Counted from the first letter of the stretch, positions 1 to 9,175 are shown. The stretch: DNA of 64,000 nt from Yoonia sp. G8-12 (GCF_038443675.1 NZ_CP151762.1:3348001-3412000), one strand, 5' to 3'. The notes: generated from the sequence alone by a model not told the origin. A program made the numbers and translations.

Positions 1-398
1 AACGGATACATCTGTTGTGCTTCATCCGGCGTCATCAGTTTGAGATTCAGCCCCTGATAATTCGCCATGCTCATGGCACGCGCGAATTCCTGCATACGTT
101 CCTTGGAGTGCGCCAGCCGGATTGATCCGGTGACGTGATAGTTCATCGGATAATCCACCTCATCGGCCAGCCGCTTGTAAAGACCCAGCGAATAGCGCTG
201 CATGTTCATGACCGCCCAAGAGGTGCTGAATGACGGGCAATTCCCCGCAGCATGCCACGTCGATCCGGCAGTCAACTCGTTCTTTTCAAGCAGAACACAA
301 TCGGTCCAGCCCTTCTTTGCCAGATGATAAAGGGTCGACACCCCCACAACACCGCCACCAATAATCACAACACGCGCAGAAGTTGGGAAGTCATCCAT
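1..398 (-). CDS. FAD-dependent dehydrogenase of the dimethylglycine/sarcosine dehydrogenase family (C-terminal part outside window)
   Basis: About 132 N-terminal residues are visible; the rest lies beyond the left edge. The protein starts MDDFPTSARVVIIGGGVVGV, a Rossmann FAD-binding motif (GGGVVG), followed by a glutamate-ending strand (VLLEK) and the ELTAGSTWHAAG segment typical of dimethylglycine and sarcosine dehydrogenases that oxidise N-methyl groups and pass the C1 unit to folate. The ATG at 398 is preceded by an AAAGGA ribosome site. The start overlaps the stop of a 70-residue reading frame, and an XRE-cupin regulator lies further upstream, so the three genes look like one unit. The exact substrate cannot be told from this fragment. 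Confidence 0.85.
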   Translation of the reverse strand, partial: MDDFPTSARVVIIGGGVVGVSTLYHLAKKGWTDCVLLEKNELTAGSTWHAAGNCPSFSTSWAVMNMQRYSLGLYKRLADEVDYPMNYHVTGSIRLAHSKERMQEFARAMSMANYQGLNLKLMTPDEAQQMYP

Positions 399-603
399 AT
401 CCTTTGGTTCCTTTAGTCGGGGATGTGCGGCGCATCATCCAAAGAGTTATGTCCAGCAGGCGCCATCCGTATAGGCCGGTCAAGACAATCTGCGGCACTC
501 CGCCGGTGATTTGCGCCAATCGGCGCGTCCCCTGGGTGCGGCCGTGCGGAATAAAAAAGGGAAGGGCCTCAGCGCCAAATTCACAACGTCCATGCAGCGT
601 CAT
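391..603 (-). CDS. Small 70-residue protein between the regulator and the FAD dehydrogenase
   Basis: This frame starts at an ATG at 603 with a good ribosome site (AGGAG) that overlaps the stop codon of the XRE-cupin gene upstream. Its TGA at 393-391 overlaps the first codons of the FAD dehydrogenase. Such back-to-back coupling suggests real translation. The product begins MTLHGRCEFGAEALPFF, has an arginine-rich middle and a hydrophobic patch (PQIVLTGLYGWRLLDI), and shows no domain I recognise. It could also be only a coupling leader for the dehydrogenase. Confidence 0.45.
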   Translation of the reverse strand: MTLHGRCEFGAEALPFFIPHGRTQGTRRLAQITGGVPQIVLTGLYGWRLLDITLWMMRRTSPTKGTKGYG

Positions 604-611
604 CGCATCTC

Positions 612-1178
612 CTAATATATCGGGGGCGACATCACCCAAACGACCTCGCAGGGCGTGTCGTGGGTGTTCCACCATTGAAACTGCTGCCCCCGCAGGCGGA
701 AACTGTCACCCGCCGCGAGGTGAAAGTGCTGCCCATCAAGGGCGATCTCAAAGTTCCCTTTGATGATATAGCACACCTCTTGGGTCGGTCGGCTAAGTGG
801 TTCTGGCAGAAACGAATGCGGGGCGAATTCGGCATGGATGACTTCGAAATCGTCGGTCAGATCAGGCGACAACAGCGCCTCGGTCAGCCCTGCGGTGCGG
901 CTGCCAATCGGACGGCGGGCATGGGATCGCACAATATGGCCTTCTTCCTCGGGGGGAATAGCAACCTTGAAAAAGCTTGAAATCGACACATCAAGCGCCT
1001 CGGCGATACGCGTCAGGTCGGTACGGTCTGGATAGGACAAATCACGCTCGACCTGGCTCAACCAGCCAACCGAGCGGCCCAACGTGACCGCAAGATCAGC
1101 CAGCGTGATCCGCCGCGCTTTGCGCAAGGATCGTATATCCGCCCCCAGCGACGAAACGGTGTTGTTTTCATCCCGCAT
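612..1178 (-). CDS. XRE-family regulator with C-terminal cupin domain
   Basis: Residues 10-65 form a helix-turn-helix of the XRE type (IRSLRKARRITLADLA, then GRSVGWLSQVERD). The second half is a cupin sensor (PTQEVCYIIKGNFEIALDG, then LAAGDSFRLRG). This layout is common in regulators of amine and amino acid catabolism that bind a small ligand in the cupin. I chose the ATG at 1178; a GTG at 1202 in the same frame is possible. It lies directly upstream of the FAD dehydrogenase and shares its strand, so it probably controls that gene, possibly with itself. The ligand is unknown. Confidence 0.85.
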   Translation of the reverse strand: MRDENNTVSSLGADIRSLRKARRITLADLAVTLGRSVGWLSQVERDLSYPDRTDLTRIAEALDVSISSFFKVAIPPEEEGHIVRSHARRPIGSRTAGLTEALLSPDLTDDFEVIHAEFAPHSFLPEPLSRPTQEVCYIIKGNFEIALDGQHFHLAAGDSFRLRGQQFQWWNTHDTPCEVVWVMSPPIY

Positions 1179-1279
1179 GACCGCACCGTGAAAAAATGAC
1201 ACAAATATTCATATATCGTGGTCCTCAAAATTCGCAAAATGTTTTCGTGCTCAATATTGCGGACAGTGTCACCGCCGGG

Positions 1280-1732
1280 TTATTTTGCAAAGGCCAGATT
1301 AAGGACCGATTGCATGCCTGAAACATCGTCCTGATCAAAGGCATCAGGTTGATCGCTGTCGATATCAAACACTCCGAGCAGCGCGCCCTGGCTGTCGTAG
1401 ACCGGCAGGACCAGTTCGGAACGGGTGCTGCTGGCGCAGGCGATATGGCCGGGGAAGGCATCAACATCGGGCACAAGCTGCACTTCGCCTGTTCGGGCGG
1501 CAGCACCGCAAACGCCCCGCGAAAACGGGATCACCAGACAGCCGTGGCCGCCCTGATACGGCCCGATCTTGAGCATTTCAGGCCCCGTCACCCTGTAAAA
1601 CCCCGTCCAGTCAAAGCGCGCATCGCTTTGGTGTACCTCACAGGCCACCGTGGCCATCAAGGAGATCACGTCATCCTCACCCTCGGTCAGGGCCGCAATC
1701 GTCTTGGTCAGGTCGTCATAATTCACGCGCAT
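1280..1732 (-). CDS. msrC: Free methionine-(R)-sulfoxide reductase (GAF domain)
   Basis: A single GAF domain of 150 residues. The segments HGCLVIPFSRGVCGAA and GHIACASSTRSELVLPV match the fRMsr family, and all three conserved cysteines are present (HGC, GVC, IAC). The family reduces free Met-R-sulfoxide in the cytosol using a relayed disulfide and thioredoxin-type reductants. The last part, GVFDIDSDQPDAFD, is also typical. The start at MRVNYDD (1732) has a GGAGA ribosome site; the reading frame is open further upstream but that part has no conserved residues. The start overlaps the end of the upstream oxidoreductase gene by 17 bases, suggesting cotranscription. Confidence 0.9.
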   Translation of the reverse strand: MRVNYDDLTKTIAALTEGEDDVISLMATVACEVHQSDARFDWTGFYRVTGPEMLKIGPYQGGHGCLVIPFSRGVCGAAARTGEVQLVPDVDAFPGHIACASSTRSELVLPVYDSQGALLGVFDIDSDQPDAFDQDDVSGMQSVLNLAFAK

Positions 1733-2795
1733 CGCGCTGGTCTCCTTGGTCGGTTGAAACAGAAAGTACGATCTTTCCGGTATAGGCTTTGTCCGCAAAC
1801 GCGGCCTGTGCCGCGGCAATGTCGCGCAAAGGAAAACAGGCTGCAACCAGTGGTTTTATTGCGCCACTTTCGATCAGTGCGATCAAGTTGGCAAAGACGC
1901 CCGGTTCCAACACCGTACAGCCGTAAAAGCGCAAATCCTTTAGGTAAAGGGTGCGCAAATCGAGCAATACAATCGGCCCGCCCACAGCGCCGGACACGGA
2001 ATAGCGGCCTTTGGGGCGCAACACATCAAGCAACGCAGACCAATTGGGCCCGCCCACCAGATCAACGACCACGTCAACGCTGTTGGCGGCCAAAGCCTCT
2101 GCATAAGGCACACTGCGGTCCACAACGATATCTGCCCCCAGATCGCGCAAGGACTGGGCCTTACTGGCGCTTGTCACCGCGACGATGCGTGCGCCCCGCG
2201 CCTTGGCCAGTTGCACGGCAGCAGAGCCGACACCGCCAGAGGCCCCGGTGATCAGAACCGTCTCGCCCTTGCGCAGGTCGGCGCGGGTCAGCATGTTTTC
2301 GGCTGTTGAATAGGAGCAAGGAAAAGACGCAAGCGCGATGTCTGAGAGCGGGCTGTCAATCCGGTACGCATGGCGCGCTGCCACAGCGCAGTACTCCGCA
2401 AAGCCCCCGTCACATTCAGAGCCTAAAAACCAGGCGGGATCCCGCATTTGGCCGCGTGCTTCGGTCAGGCAGGGCTCCACCAGCACCCGCTCGCCGATGC
2501 GCGCGGGGGCAACGCCGTCACCGACGGCAACGACATGGCCGCAGATATCAATCCCCTGAATCCTGGGAAACCGAAGCGGTGCGCCGGTCCAGCCGGCATC
2601 ATCCGCGTCATTGTCGCCCTTTGAGTACCAGCCGACGCGCGTATTGATATCTGTGTTGTTGACGCCAGCGGCGGCCACGCGGATCAGCACCTCGCCTGCC
2701 ATCGGTATCGGACGCGGTAAATCCTCGCGCCAGACCAGACACTCCGGTCCGCCGTGACCAATCAGGGCGACGCCGCGCATCATGTCGCCGGTCAT
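1716..2795 (-). CDS. Zinc-type alcohol dehydrogenase / quinone oxidoreductase (MDR superfamily)
   Basis: A 359-residue medium-chain dehydrogenase/reductase. The N-terminal GroES-like half carries GEVLIRVAAAGVNNTDINTR; the nucleotide-binding half has TGASGGVGSAAVQLA at about residue 180, the NAD(P) motif. The catalytic zinc cysteine seen in true alcohol dehydrogenases is not obvious, and asparagine-threonine-aspartate occupies the usual place, which fits quinone oxidoreductase-like members. The substrate is unknown. It sits 12 bases downstream of the thiolase gene and overlaps msrC, so these three minus-strand genes are probably an operon. Confidence 0.8.
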   Translation of the reverse strand: MTGDMMRGVALIGHGGPECLVWREDLPRPIPMAGEVLIRVAAAGVNNTDINTRVGWYSKGDNDADDAGWTGAPLRFPRIQGIDICGHVVAVGDGVAPARIGERVLVEPCLTEARGQMRDPAWFLGSECDGGFAEYCAVAARHAYRIDSPLSDIALASFPCSYSTAENMLTRADLRKGETVLITGASGGVGSAAVQLAKARGARIVAVTSASKAQSLRDLGADIVVDRSVPYAEALAANSVDVVVDLVGGPNWSALLDVLRPKGRYSVSGAVGGPIVLLDLRTLYLKDLRFYGCTVLEPGVFANLIALIESGAIKPLVAACFPLRDIAAAQAAFADKAYTGKIVLSVSTDQGDQRDAREL

Positions 2796-2807
2796 CTGAT
2801 GACGCCT

Positions 2808-3962
2808 CTAGACCCGCTCAATTGCAATCGCCGTGCCTTCACCGCCACCGATACAGATCGCCGCAACGCCACGCTTAAGCCCGCGGGTTTCTAGCGCATT
2901 GAGCAACGTCACGATAATTCGCGTGCCAGAAGCGCCAATAGGATGGCCCAAAGCACAGGCACCACCATTCACATTCACAATGTCGCGGGGGATGTGCATT
3001 TCGCGCATGAACGCCATTGGCACAACGGCAAAAGCCTCGTTCACTTCCCAAAGGTCCACATCATCAACGTCCCATCCGATCTTGGCCAAAAGCTTTTGCG
3101 CGGCAGGCACAGGGGCCGTCGTAAACCAGCCCGGCGCCTGCGCATGGCTGGCATGGCCCACGATCCGCGCCCGCGCCCCGGTGTTGTCTGCTGACAAAAC
3201 CAAAGCGGCAGCACCGTCTGAAATGCTGGACGCATTGGCCGCTGTCACCGTCCCGTCAGGACGAAACGCAGGCTTCAGCGACGGGATCTTCTCAGGCCGC
3301 GCCTTGCCGGGTTGTTCGTCACGGGTAAAGACATCCTCGCCGCTGCGGGAATGGACGGTGACGGATGTAATCTCATTGTCGAATGCTCCGGATCGTTCTG
3401 CTTCGAGTGCGTTGGACAAAGATGCAATCGCATATTGATCCTGCGCTTCACGGGTAAACTGATATTTCTCGGCGCAATCCTCGGCAAAAGTCCCCATCAG
3501 GCGGCCTTTGTCATACGCATCTTCCAGCCCGTCCAGAAACATGCTGTCCTGCACGCTTTGATGGCCAATACGGGCGCCTGCGCGCATTTTCGGCATCAGA
3601 TAGGGGGCGTTGGTCATGCTTTCCATGCCGCCCGCAACCATCGTTTCGGCCCCGCCAAGGGCAATCTGGTCAAAGGCCATCATCGTGGTCTTCATGCCCG
3701 ACCCGCACATTTTGTTAATGGTCGTGGCAGGCACGCTGTCATCCAATCCTGCCAGAAAGCCCGCCTGCCGCGCAGGGGCCTGCCCCAGACCGGCAGGCAA
3801 AACGCAGCCCATCAGAACCTCATCAACATGCGGTTTGCCCGCACCGGCAAGGGCGGCCTTGATCGCAGCGCCGCCCAAGGTCGGCGCATCCACATTTGAA
3901 AAAATCCCCTGAAACCCACCCATCGGTGTGCGGGTCGCACCTTTGATGAAAACATCACGCAT
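2808..3962 (-). CDS. Acetyl-CoA acetyltransferase (thiolase)
   Basis: A 384-residue thiolase. The nucleophilic cysteine lies in NKMCGSGMKT, followed by GGMESMTNAPYL; the catalytic histidine is in NGGACALGHPIGASG and the second cysteine in AAICIGGGEG. It joins or cleaves acyl-CoA units, either condensing two acetyl-CoA or cleaving 3-ketoacyl-CoA; sequence alone does not separate these. The ATG at 3962 follows a GGAGGGAG ribosome site. It is the first gene of a minus-strand group with the MDR oxidoreductase and msrC, and no polyhydroxyalkanoate genes are next to it. Confidence 0.9.
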   Translation of the reverse strand: MRDVFIKGATRTPMGGFQGIFSNVDAPTLGGAAIKAALAGAGKPHVDEVLMGCVLPAGLGQAPARQAGFLAGLDDSVPATTINKMCGSGMKTTMMAFDQIALGGAETMVAGGMESMTNAPYLMPKMRAGARIGHQSVQDSMFLDGLEDAYDKGRLMGTFAEDCAEKYQFTREAQDQYAIASLSNALEAERSGAFDNEITSVTVHSRSGEDVFTRDEQPGKARPEKIPSLKPAFRPDGTVTAANASSISDGAAALVLSADNTGARARIVGHASHAQAPGWFTTAPVPAAQKLLAKIGWDVDDVDLWEVNEAFAVVPMAFMREMHIPRDIVNVNGGACALGHPIGASGTRIIVTLLNALETRGLKRGVAAICIGGGEGTAIAIERV

Positions 3963-4086
3963 GACTATTCTCCCTCCATTTACCTCGACGCTACGCCTGC
4001 GCTGCGCAAAGGAAAAGCCTGAACATTTCCGTTGCGTCCAGCACCGATCGGTCTAGGTTTATACCCAATACCAAGAAGGAAAGACG

Positions 4087-5661
4087 ATGCGCAATTTTCA
4101 CCACCCTGGCCGCTCTGCGGTTTACGCAACCAATGGCATGTGCGCCACCTCGCATCCGCTGGCCGCGAAAGTCGCCGTGCAAATGATGGAAGCAGGCGGT
4201 AACGCCATGGACGGGGCCATCGCAGGCGCAGTTCTGCTGGGCCTGTGCGAGCCGCAGATGACCGGGATCGGCGGCGATTGTTTTGTGCTGATGACACCGC
4301 CGGGCGAAGACCGGGTTGTGGCGCTGAACGGATCAGGGCGCGCACCTGCGGGGATTGATGCGGAAAAACTCCGCGCAAAGGGCGATGTGATTGCTCCATA
4401 CTCCGCCGATGCCGTCAGCATCCCGGGCGCGGTTGATGCTTTCTGCCGCCTCTCCAAAGACTGGGGTAAACTGGGCCTCAAGGCCGTGCTCGCCCCCTCC
4501 ATCCACTACGCCGAGGCCGGCATTCCCGTTGCCGAACGCGTGGCCTCAGACTGGGCGCAATCGGTTGATAACCTCTCGGGCCAAGCCCGCGAACATTTCC
4601 TGATGAACGGCGCAGCCCCCAAAGCGGGCCAAGTCTTCCGCGCCACACCACAGGCCGAGGTATTGCGCCGCATCGCCTCCGAAGGCCGTGCAGGTTTCTA
4701 CGAAGGCGAAGTCGCCGAAGACATGGTCGCTTCGCTGAACGCGCTGGGCGGCACACACACGCTTGAAGATTTCGCAAACACGTCTTGCGACTACACGGAT
4801 CCGATCATGGGCGGCTACGGCGGGCTGGACCTCTACGAGCATCCACCAAACGGGCAGGGCGCCACCGCGATCCTGCTGCTCAATATCCTGAAACATTTCG
4901 ATATTGCAGGTATGGACCCTTGGGGTGCGCAACGCGCGCATATCGAGGCCGAGGCGACGAAACTTGCCTACGACACCCGCAACCGGTTCTTGGCTGATCC
5001 AGAGTATATGACGCGCCTGGATTACATGACGTCATCCGACATAGCGGCGAAACTGGCGGCGCTGATCGACCCCAAAAAAGCAATGCCTGCAGGCCTGCCC
5101 GGGGCCGAGGCCGTTCACAAAGACACCATCTACATCACCGTTGTCGACAAGGACCGCATGTGTGTGTCGCTGATCTACTCGGTCTTCCACTCTTTCGGGT
5201 CCGGCATCGCATCGGACAAATTCGGCGTGCTGTTCCAGAACCGCGGCGCAGGCTTCACCCTGCAACAAGGTCACCCCAACGAGGTTGGCGGCGGCAAGCG
5301 CCCCATGCACACGATCATCCCCGCGATGCTGAAAAAAGACGGCAAGGTCCATATGCCCTTTGGCGTGATGGGCGGGCAGTACCAATCCACAGGCCACGCA
5401 CGGTTCGTGACCAACGTCACCGATTTCGGGCTGTCACCGCAAGGCGCGATGGACGCGCCACGATGCTTTGCGGAAGGCGATACGCTCAACGTTGAGGACG
5501 GTTACAGCGATGCGGTAAAGGCGGAACTCAGTGCACTGGGTCACAATGTGCAAAGGCCCGAAACGGCCATTGGCGGATCACAGGCGATCCTGCTTCACGA
5601 GAACGGTGTGCTAGAGGGCGGTAGTGATCCACGCAAGGACGGGTGCGCGTTGGGGTATTGA
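4087..5661 (+). CDS. ggt: Gamma-glutamyltransferase-family Ntn hydrolase
   Basis: A 524-residue member of the gamma-glutamyltranspeptidase family, which are made as one chain and cut autocatalytically so that a threonine becomes the N-terminal nucleophile of the small subunit. Here that residue is probably Thr347 (KDTIYITVVDKD). The large subunit has MEAGGNAMDGAIAGAVLLG and MTGIGGDCFVLM; the small subunit has GGGKRPMHTIIPAML. No export signal is visible, unlike the periplasmic enzyme of E. coli, so it probably works in the cytosol. The ATG at 4087 has an AAGGAAAG site. The preferred substrate is not known; many such family members are poorly defined. Confidence 0.85.
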   Translation: MRNFHHPGRSAVYATNGMCATSHPLAAKVAVQMMEAGGNAMDGAIAGAVLLGLCEPQMTGIGGDCFVLMTPPGEDRVVALNGSGRAPAGIDAEKLRAKGDVIAPYSADAVSIPGAVDAFCRLSKDWGKLGLKAVLAPSIHYAEAGIPVAERVASDWAQSVDNLSGQAREHFLMNGAAPKAGQVFRATPQAEVLRRIASEGRAGFYEGEVAEDMVASLNALGGTHTLEDFANTSCDYTDPIMGGYGGLDLYEHPPNGQGATAILLLNILKHFDIAGMDPWGAQRAHIEAEATKLAYDTRNRFLADPEYMTRLDYMTSSDIAAKLAALIDPKKAMPAGLPGAEAVHKDTIYITVVDKDRMCVSLIYSVFHSFGSGIASDKFGVLFQNRGAGFTLQQGHPNEVGGGKRPMHTIIPAMLKKDGKVHMPFGVMGGQYQSTGHARFVTNVTDFGLSPQGAMDAPRCFAEGDTLNVEDGYSDAVKAELSALGHNVQRPETAIGGSQAILLHENGVLEGGSDPRKDGCALGY

Positions 5662-5725
5662 GGGCGTCGGGGTCAACCCCGACCTACGAATATTGCGACG
5701 GTAGGCCGGGGTTCTCCCCGGCTTC
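5662..5725. repeat. Twin GC-rich hairpins after the ggt stop codon
   Basis: Two perfect 7-bp stems lie 21 bases apart: GTCGGGG (5666-5672) with CCCCGAC (5677-5683), and GCCGGGG (5705-5711) with CCCCGGC (5716-5722). The spacer contains CCTACG and GGTAGG, which can also pair. They begin just after the ggt stop. They may end transcription from both sides but lack a T run. The first hairpin resembles the 26-base palindromes at 11298 and 44365. Confidence 0.7.
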
Positions 5726-5749
5726 TAAACTTCCCACCGCGTTTTGCTG

Positions 5750-6142
5750 TCACCCCGCCTTCAACGACCGCAAAAACAACCCGATCCCGCCAACCAGCAG
5801 CACCAGTATCACGATCAGATCAAACGCGCTCATTTGCGCCAGTTGTAGTGTCATGTTCGCAATCACGCCAAAGATCAGAGCGACCAGTGACGCGCCTGCA
5901 ATCCCCCATCCGAACCAGTTCTTGGAATTATAAAAGATCATCCCGACCCCGAACATGAACGGGATCAGGATCATACCCGAAGTGATGGGCACGCCGCCGA
6001 TACCAAAGACCCGCGATCCAAAGCCAAAGTTCGGCCGCACCACGATCCCGTTCAGCAGCAGATAGCCGCCGCCTACCATCATGATCAACCCGATCAGAAA
6101 GCTGCCGGTTCCGCCATCAGATCCACCTGCGCCACGTGCCAT
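5750..6142 (-). CDS. Small integral membrane protein of unknown function
   Basis: About 130 residues starting MARGAGGSDGGTGSF. Four hydrophobic segments can be seen: FLIGLIMMVGGGYLLLNGIV, GMILIPFMFGVGMIFY, WGIAGASLVALIFGVIANM and FDLIVILVLLVGGIGLFL, so it is a polytopic inner-membrane protein ending in a short basic tail. I chose the ATG at 6142, which has a GGAGA site 6 bases upstream; a TTG upstream (6172) is open but less likely. No family recognised. It converges with ggt across the twin hairpins. Confidence 0.75.
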   Translation of the reverse strand: MARGAGGSDGGTGSFLIGLIMMVGGGYLLLNGIVVRPNFGFGSRVFGIGGVPITSGMILIPFMFGVGMIFYNSKNWFGWGIAGASLVALIFGVIANMTLQLAQMSAFDLIVILVLLVGGIGLFLRSLKAG

Positions 6143-6253
6143 TGAAGTCTCCAGTTTGTCGCTCTTTGACAAAGTTTAGGTCCGACCTGCGGCTTTTGCC
6201 AGCCGCATCGTGTATGTACAGGATGTGTACAGGTTGTGTACGCGATCTGTACG

Positions 6254-6784
6254 TCAAATGCGGGCTTTCAAAGCGTCCATCAGCTCGGTCAGCAGTTTGA
6301 CATACATCTCGCCCGTCAGTTTGCCGTTCTCATCGAACGCGTTGCTGGAATTGGCGACCAGAACCTCTGGCCCCTGCAAGATATCAGGCCGAAACGCCAT
6401 CATCGCCAGACGCAGCGAAAATTGCGTCCGCTCGCCCCCTGCGCGACCCGCCGCCGCCGACATGATCGCCACCGGTTTGCCGTTCCACGGCCCGCCTTTC
6501 GTGCGGCTGACCCAATCGAGTGCATTCTTCAGTGATCCCGAAATTGCCTTGTTATATTCGGGGGTTGAGATGATCACGGCATCCGCCGCAGCAATCTGAT
6601 CCGACAGGGTTTGCACCTTCGCGGGTATGCCTTCGGCTTCTTCCAGATCACCGTTGTAGAGCGGGAAATCAATGTCCGCGAGGGTGAACTCATAGGCACC
6701 GAAAATCGCGGCCGCGTTGTGGACCAGAAGGGTGTTCGTCGATGCCTTGCGCAGCGATCCAGAGATGCCAAGTAATTTGGTCAT
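6254..6784 (-). CDS. NAD(P)H-dependent FMN reductase (flavodoxin-like)
   Basis: A 176-residue flavodoxin-fold reductase. GISGSLRKASTN near the N-terminus binds the FMN phosphate, and STPEYNKAISGSLKNALDW is the conserved flavin-ring loop of the NADPH-dependent FMN reductase family, which includes chromate, azo and quinone reductases. It probably reduces quinones or other oxidised small molecules in the cytosol to limit redox stress. The ATG at 6784 follows AGGAACGATC. It is divergent from the ThDP enzyme gene with 118 bases between the starts, where both promoters must lie. Confidence 0.85.
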   Translation of the reverse strand: MTKLLGISGSLRKASTNTLLVHNAAAIFGAYEFTLADIDFPLYNGDLEEAEGIPAKVQTLSDQIAAADAVIISTPEYNKAISGSLKNALDWVSRTKGGPWNGKPVAIMSAAAGRAGGERTQFSLRLAMMAFRPDILQGPEVLVANSSNAFDENGKLTGEMYVKLLTELMDALKARI

Positions 6785-6902
6785 GATCGTTCCTTTTTGC
6801 CAGTTTGGTCAGATATAGGGCTGGCTGCCGCTCTTGCCACCGCAAGGCTTGCAAGGCCGCACAGACTGGCACATTGTGAGCGTCAAAATTAGGGAGCCTA
6901 TG

Positions 6903-8555
6903 ATGATCCGGCACGGCGGAAAAATACTGAGCGATCAACTTGTTAAACTCGGAGTGGAGCGCGTTTTTTCCGTGCCGGGCGAAAGCTTTCTCGCCGCCCT
7001 CGATGGCCTTTATGACAGCGGTATTCCCAACATTGTCTGCCGTCAGGAAGGCGGTGCCGCTATGATGGCAGAAGCTTATGGAAAAATGACCGCAAAGCCT
7101 GGCGTCTGTTTCGTGACCCGCGGACCGGGGGCGACCAATGCCTCTGCGGGTATACATATCGCGATGCAGGATAGTACGCCGATGGTTCTTTTCGTAGGGC
7201 AGATCGACAACCGTCAGACCGATCGTGAGACATTTCAAGAGGTTGATTATAAATCGGTTTTCGGTGGTCTGGCGAAATGGGTCGCCCAGGTGAACGACAC
7301 GGACCGCCTGCCCGAATATATCGGACGCGCCTTTCGGGTGGCCATGTCCGGCCGCCCCGGTCCTGTGGTGCTGGCCTTGCCCGAAAACATGCTCAGCGCC
7401 AGCGCAGATGTCCCCGATTTGCACATCCCCGAGGTCATTTCAAACCCGCTCTCTGACAGCACAGCCCAAACAATCCTGCACGCATTGGCCCAGGCTGATC
7501 GCCCGCTGGTCGTCGTCGGCGGCCCGCACTGGTCAACACAGGCCCAAACCGATTTGCAGGCCTTCGCCGAGCGCCAGAACGTGCCTGTGGCCGTGGCCTT
7601 CCGGCGTCAGGATTATATCGACAATCACCATGCCAATTACGCCGGTGATCTGAACGTCGGAATGAACCCAAAGCTTGCCCAGCGTCTACGTGACGCCGAT
7701 ACTTTGATCCTTCTGGGCACGCGGTTTGGTGACATTGAAACCCAAGGCTACACGCTGGTTGATCCCGCCAATCCGGGCAAGCGGATCGTGCATGTCCATG
7801 CGGACCCAGACGAATTGGGGCGTGTCTATACTCCGGACATCGCTATCAATGCGACGGCCCCTGCGGTCCTGCGCCAGCTGGCGAACGCCGAACATGCCGG
7901 TGAGTGGGCCAGCTGGACGGCTGCGGCGCGGGCTGACTATGAAAGCTGGCTCAAACCGCAGCAGAGCCCGGGTGATCTGAAGCAGGAAGACGTGATAAAA
8001 TGGCTGTCCGAGCATTTGCCGGATGATGCCACGGTTACGAACGGGGCCGGAAACTACGCCGCGTGGTTGCATCGCTATTTTGTTTATAAACAACACGGAA
8101 CGCAACTTGCGCCAACGTCCGGTTCCATGGGCTACGGTTTTCCGGCGGCTATTTCCGCGTCTTTGGCGTACCCTGATCGCACCGTGGTTTGCTTGGCGGG
8201 TGATGGCTGTTTCCAGATGACGTGTAACGAGATGTCGACCGCCGTCCAGCATGGCGCAAAACCTATCGTCGTAGTGATGAACAATGGCCGCTACGGCACG
8301 ATCCGGATGCATCAGGAAAAGACCTATCCGGGGCGGGTGTCTGGCACGGCACTGGCCAATCCCGATTTCGCAGCCCTCGCGCGGGCCTATGGCGGGCATG
8401 GTGAGAAGGTCACGCGATCCGAGGATTTCGCCGAAGCCTTCGCGCGCGCGCAAGCGGCAGGCACAGTTGCGGTGATTGAATGTCAGGTCGATGAGGAAGC
8501 ACTGACAACAGCCTCAACGCTCACCGCGGTGCGGGCGGCTGCGCAGAAGGCCTAG
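6903..8555 (+). CDS. Thiamine diphosphate-dependent enzyme, acetolactate synthase-like
   Basis: About 550 residues with the three-domain ThDP fold. The N-terminal Pyr domain has the cofactor-activating glutamate in RQEGGAAMMAEAYG and the RGPGATNA loop; the middle domain binds FAD or is vestigial; the C-terminal PP domain has CLAGDGCFQMTCNE with the GDG...NN metal motif (MNNGRYGTIR). It is related to large subunits of acetolactate synthase, but no small subunit gene lies next to it, so it is probably another carboligase or decarboxylase. Two ATGs at 6900 and 6903 follow an AGGGAG site; I took the second. It overlaps bluB by four bases at the 3' end, convergently. Confidence 0.8.
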   Translation: MIRHGGKILSDQLVKLGVERVFSVPGESFLAALDGLYDSGIPNIVCRQEGGAAMMAEAYGKMTAKPGVCFVTRGPGATNASAGIHIAMQDSTPMVLFVGQIDNRQTDRETFQEVDYKSVFGGLAKWVAQVNDTDRLPEYIGRAFRVAMSGRPGPVVLALPENMLSASADVPDLHIPEVISNPLSDSTAQTILHALAQADRPLVVVGGPHWSTQAQTDLQAFAERQNVPVAVAFRRQDYIDNHHANYAGDLNVGMNPKLAQRLRDADTLILLGTRFGDIETQGYTLVDPANPGKRIVHVHADPDELGRVYTPDIAINATAPAVLRQLANAEHAGEWASWTAAARADYESWLKPQQSPGDLKQEDVIKWLSEHLPDDATVTNGAGNYAAWLHRYFVYKQHGTQLAPTSGSMGYGFPAAISASLAYPDRTVVCLAGDGCFQMTCNEMSTAVQHGAKPIVVVMNNGRYGTIRMHQEKTYPGRVSGTALANPDFAALARAYGGHGEKVTRSEDFAEAFARAQAAGTVAVIECQVDEEALTTASTLTAVRAAAQKA

Positions 8556-9175
8556 ACATCCTGCCAGATGGTTTCTGCATTCGTTTGCCACGCGTTGCGA
8601 TGCAGTAGTGGCGTGTCATCGTCCGCAGCCGCTTTGCCAAGGCAAAGATAGGCGGTCAAATGCCAGTTGTCGGGCACTTGCAAGGTCTGTGCCACGGCCT
8701 CTGGATCAAGGATCGACACCCACCCGATACCGAGGTTTTCGGCGCGCGCCGCAAGCCAAAGGGTATGGACGGCCGCGACCGTGGAATAGCTAAGCATTTC
8801 GGGCATTGTTTGCCGCCCCAGACCATGCCCTGCCTCCGGGTCTGTTTCAGTAAAGATGGCAAGATGCACCGGCGCCTCGCGTAGCCCCGCGAGTTTCAAG
8901 GCGGTATAGGCGGCCCGCTGATCGTCTTGGTAAAGTTCTGCCGCCTGTGCATTCGCAGCCTCGAAATTGCGCACCACTGCGGCGCGCAGATCGGGCGACT
9001 TGACATGCAACACCCGCCAAGGCCGTGCGTTTCCGACAGAAGGGGCAAAATCCATCGCTTTGCGCAATCTCTCCAGCACCTTTTGGGGGACTGGATCGGG
9101 GAGGAAGTGGCGCACATCACGCCGCCACAGCAGGATATCCTGCAAAGCGTCACGATGGGCTTGGGTCAGTTCCAT
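8552..9175 (-). CDS. bluB: 5,6-dimethylbenzimidazole synthase
   Basis: A 207-residue nitroreductase-fold enzyme. RRDVRHFLPDPVP, APSVGNARPWR and LGIGWVSILDP are the BluB signatures. BluB uses reduced FMN and oxygen to break down the flavin itself into DMB, the lower ligand of cobalamin. It is the last gene of the minus-strand cobalamin group: its ATG directly follows the stop of the first Lin0512-family gene (TAAATG). Oxygen dependence fits an aerobic lifestyle. Confidence 0.93.
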   Translation of the reverse strand: MELTQAHRDALQDILLWRRDVRHFLPDPVPQKVLERLRKAMDFAPSVGNARPWRVLHVKSPDLRAAVVRNFEAANAQAAELYQDDQRAAYTALKLAGLREAPVHLAIFTETDPEAGHGLGRQTMPEMLSYSTVAAVHTLWLAARAENLGIGWVSILDPEAVAQTLQVPDNWHLTAYLCLGKAAADDDTPLLHRNAWQTNAETIWQDV

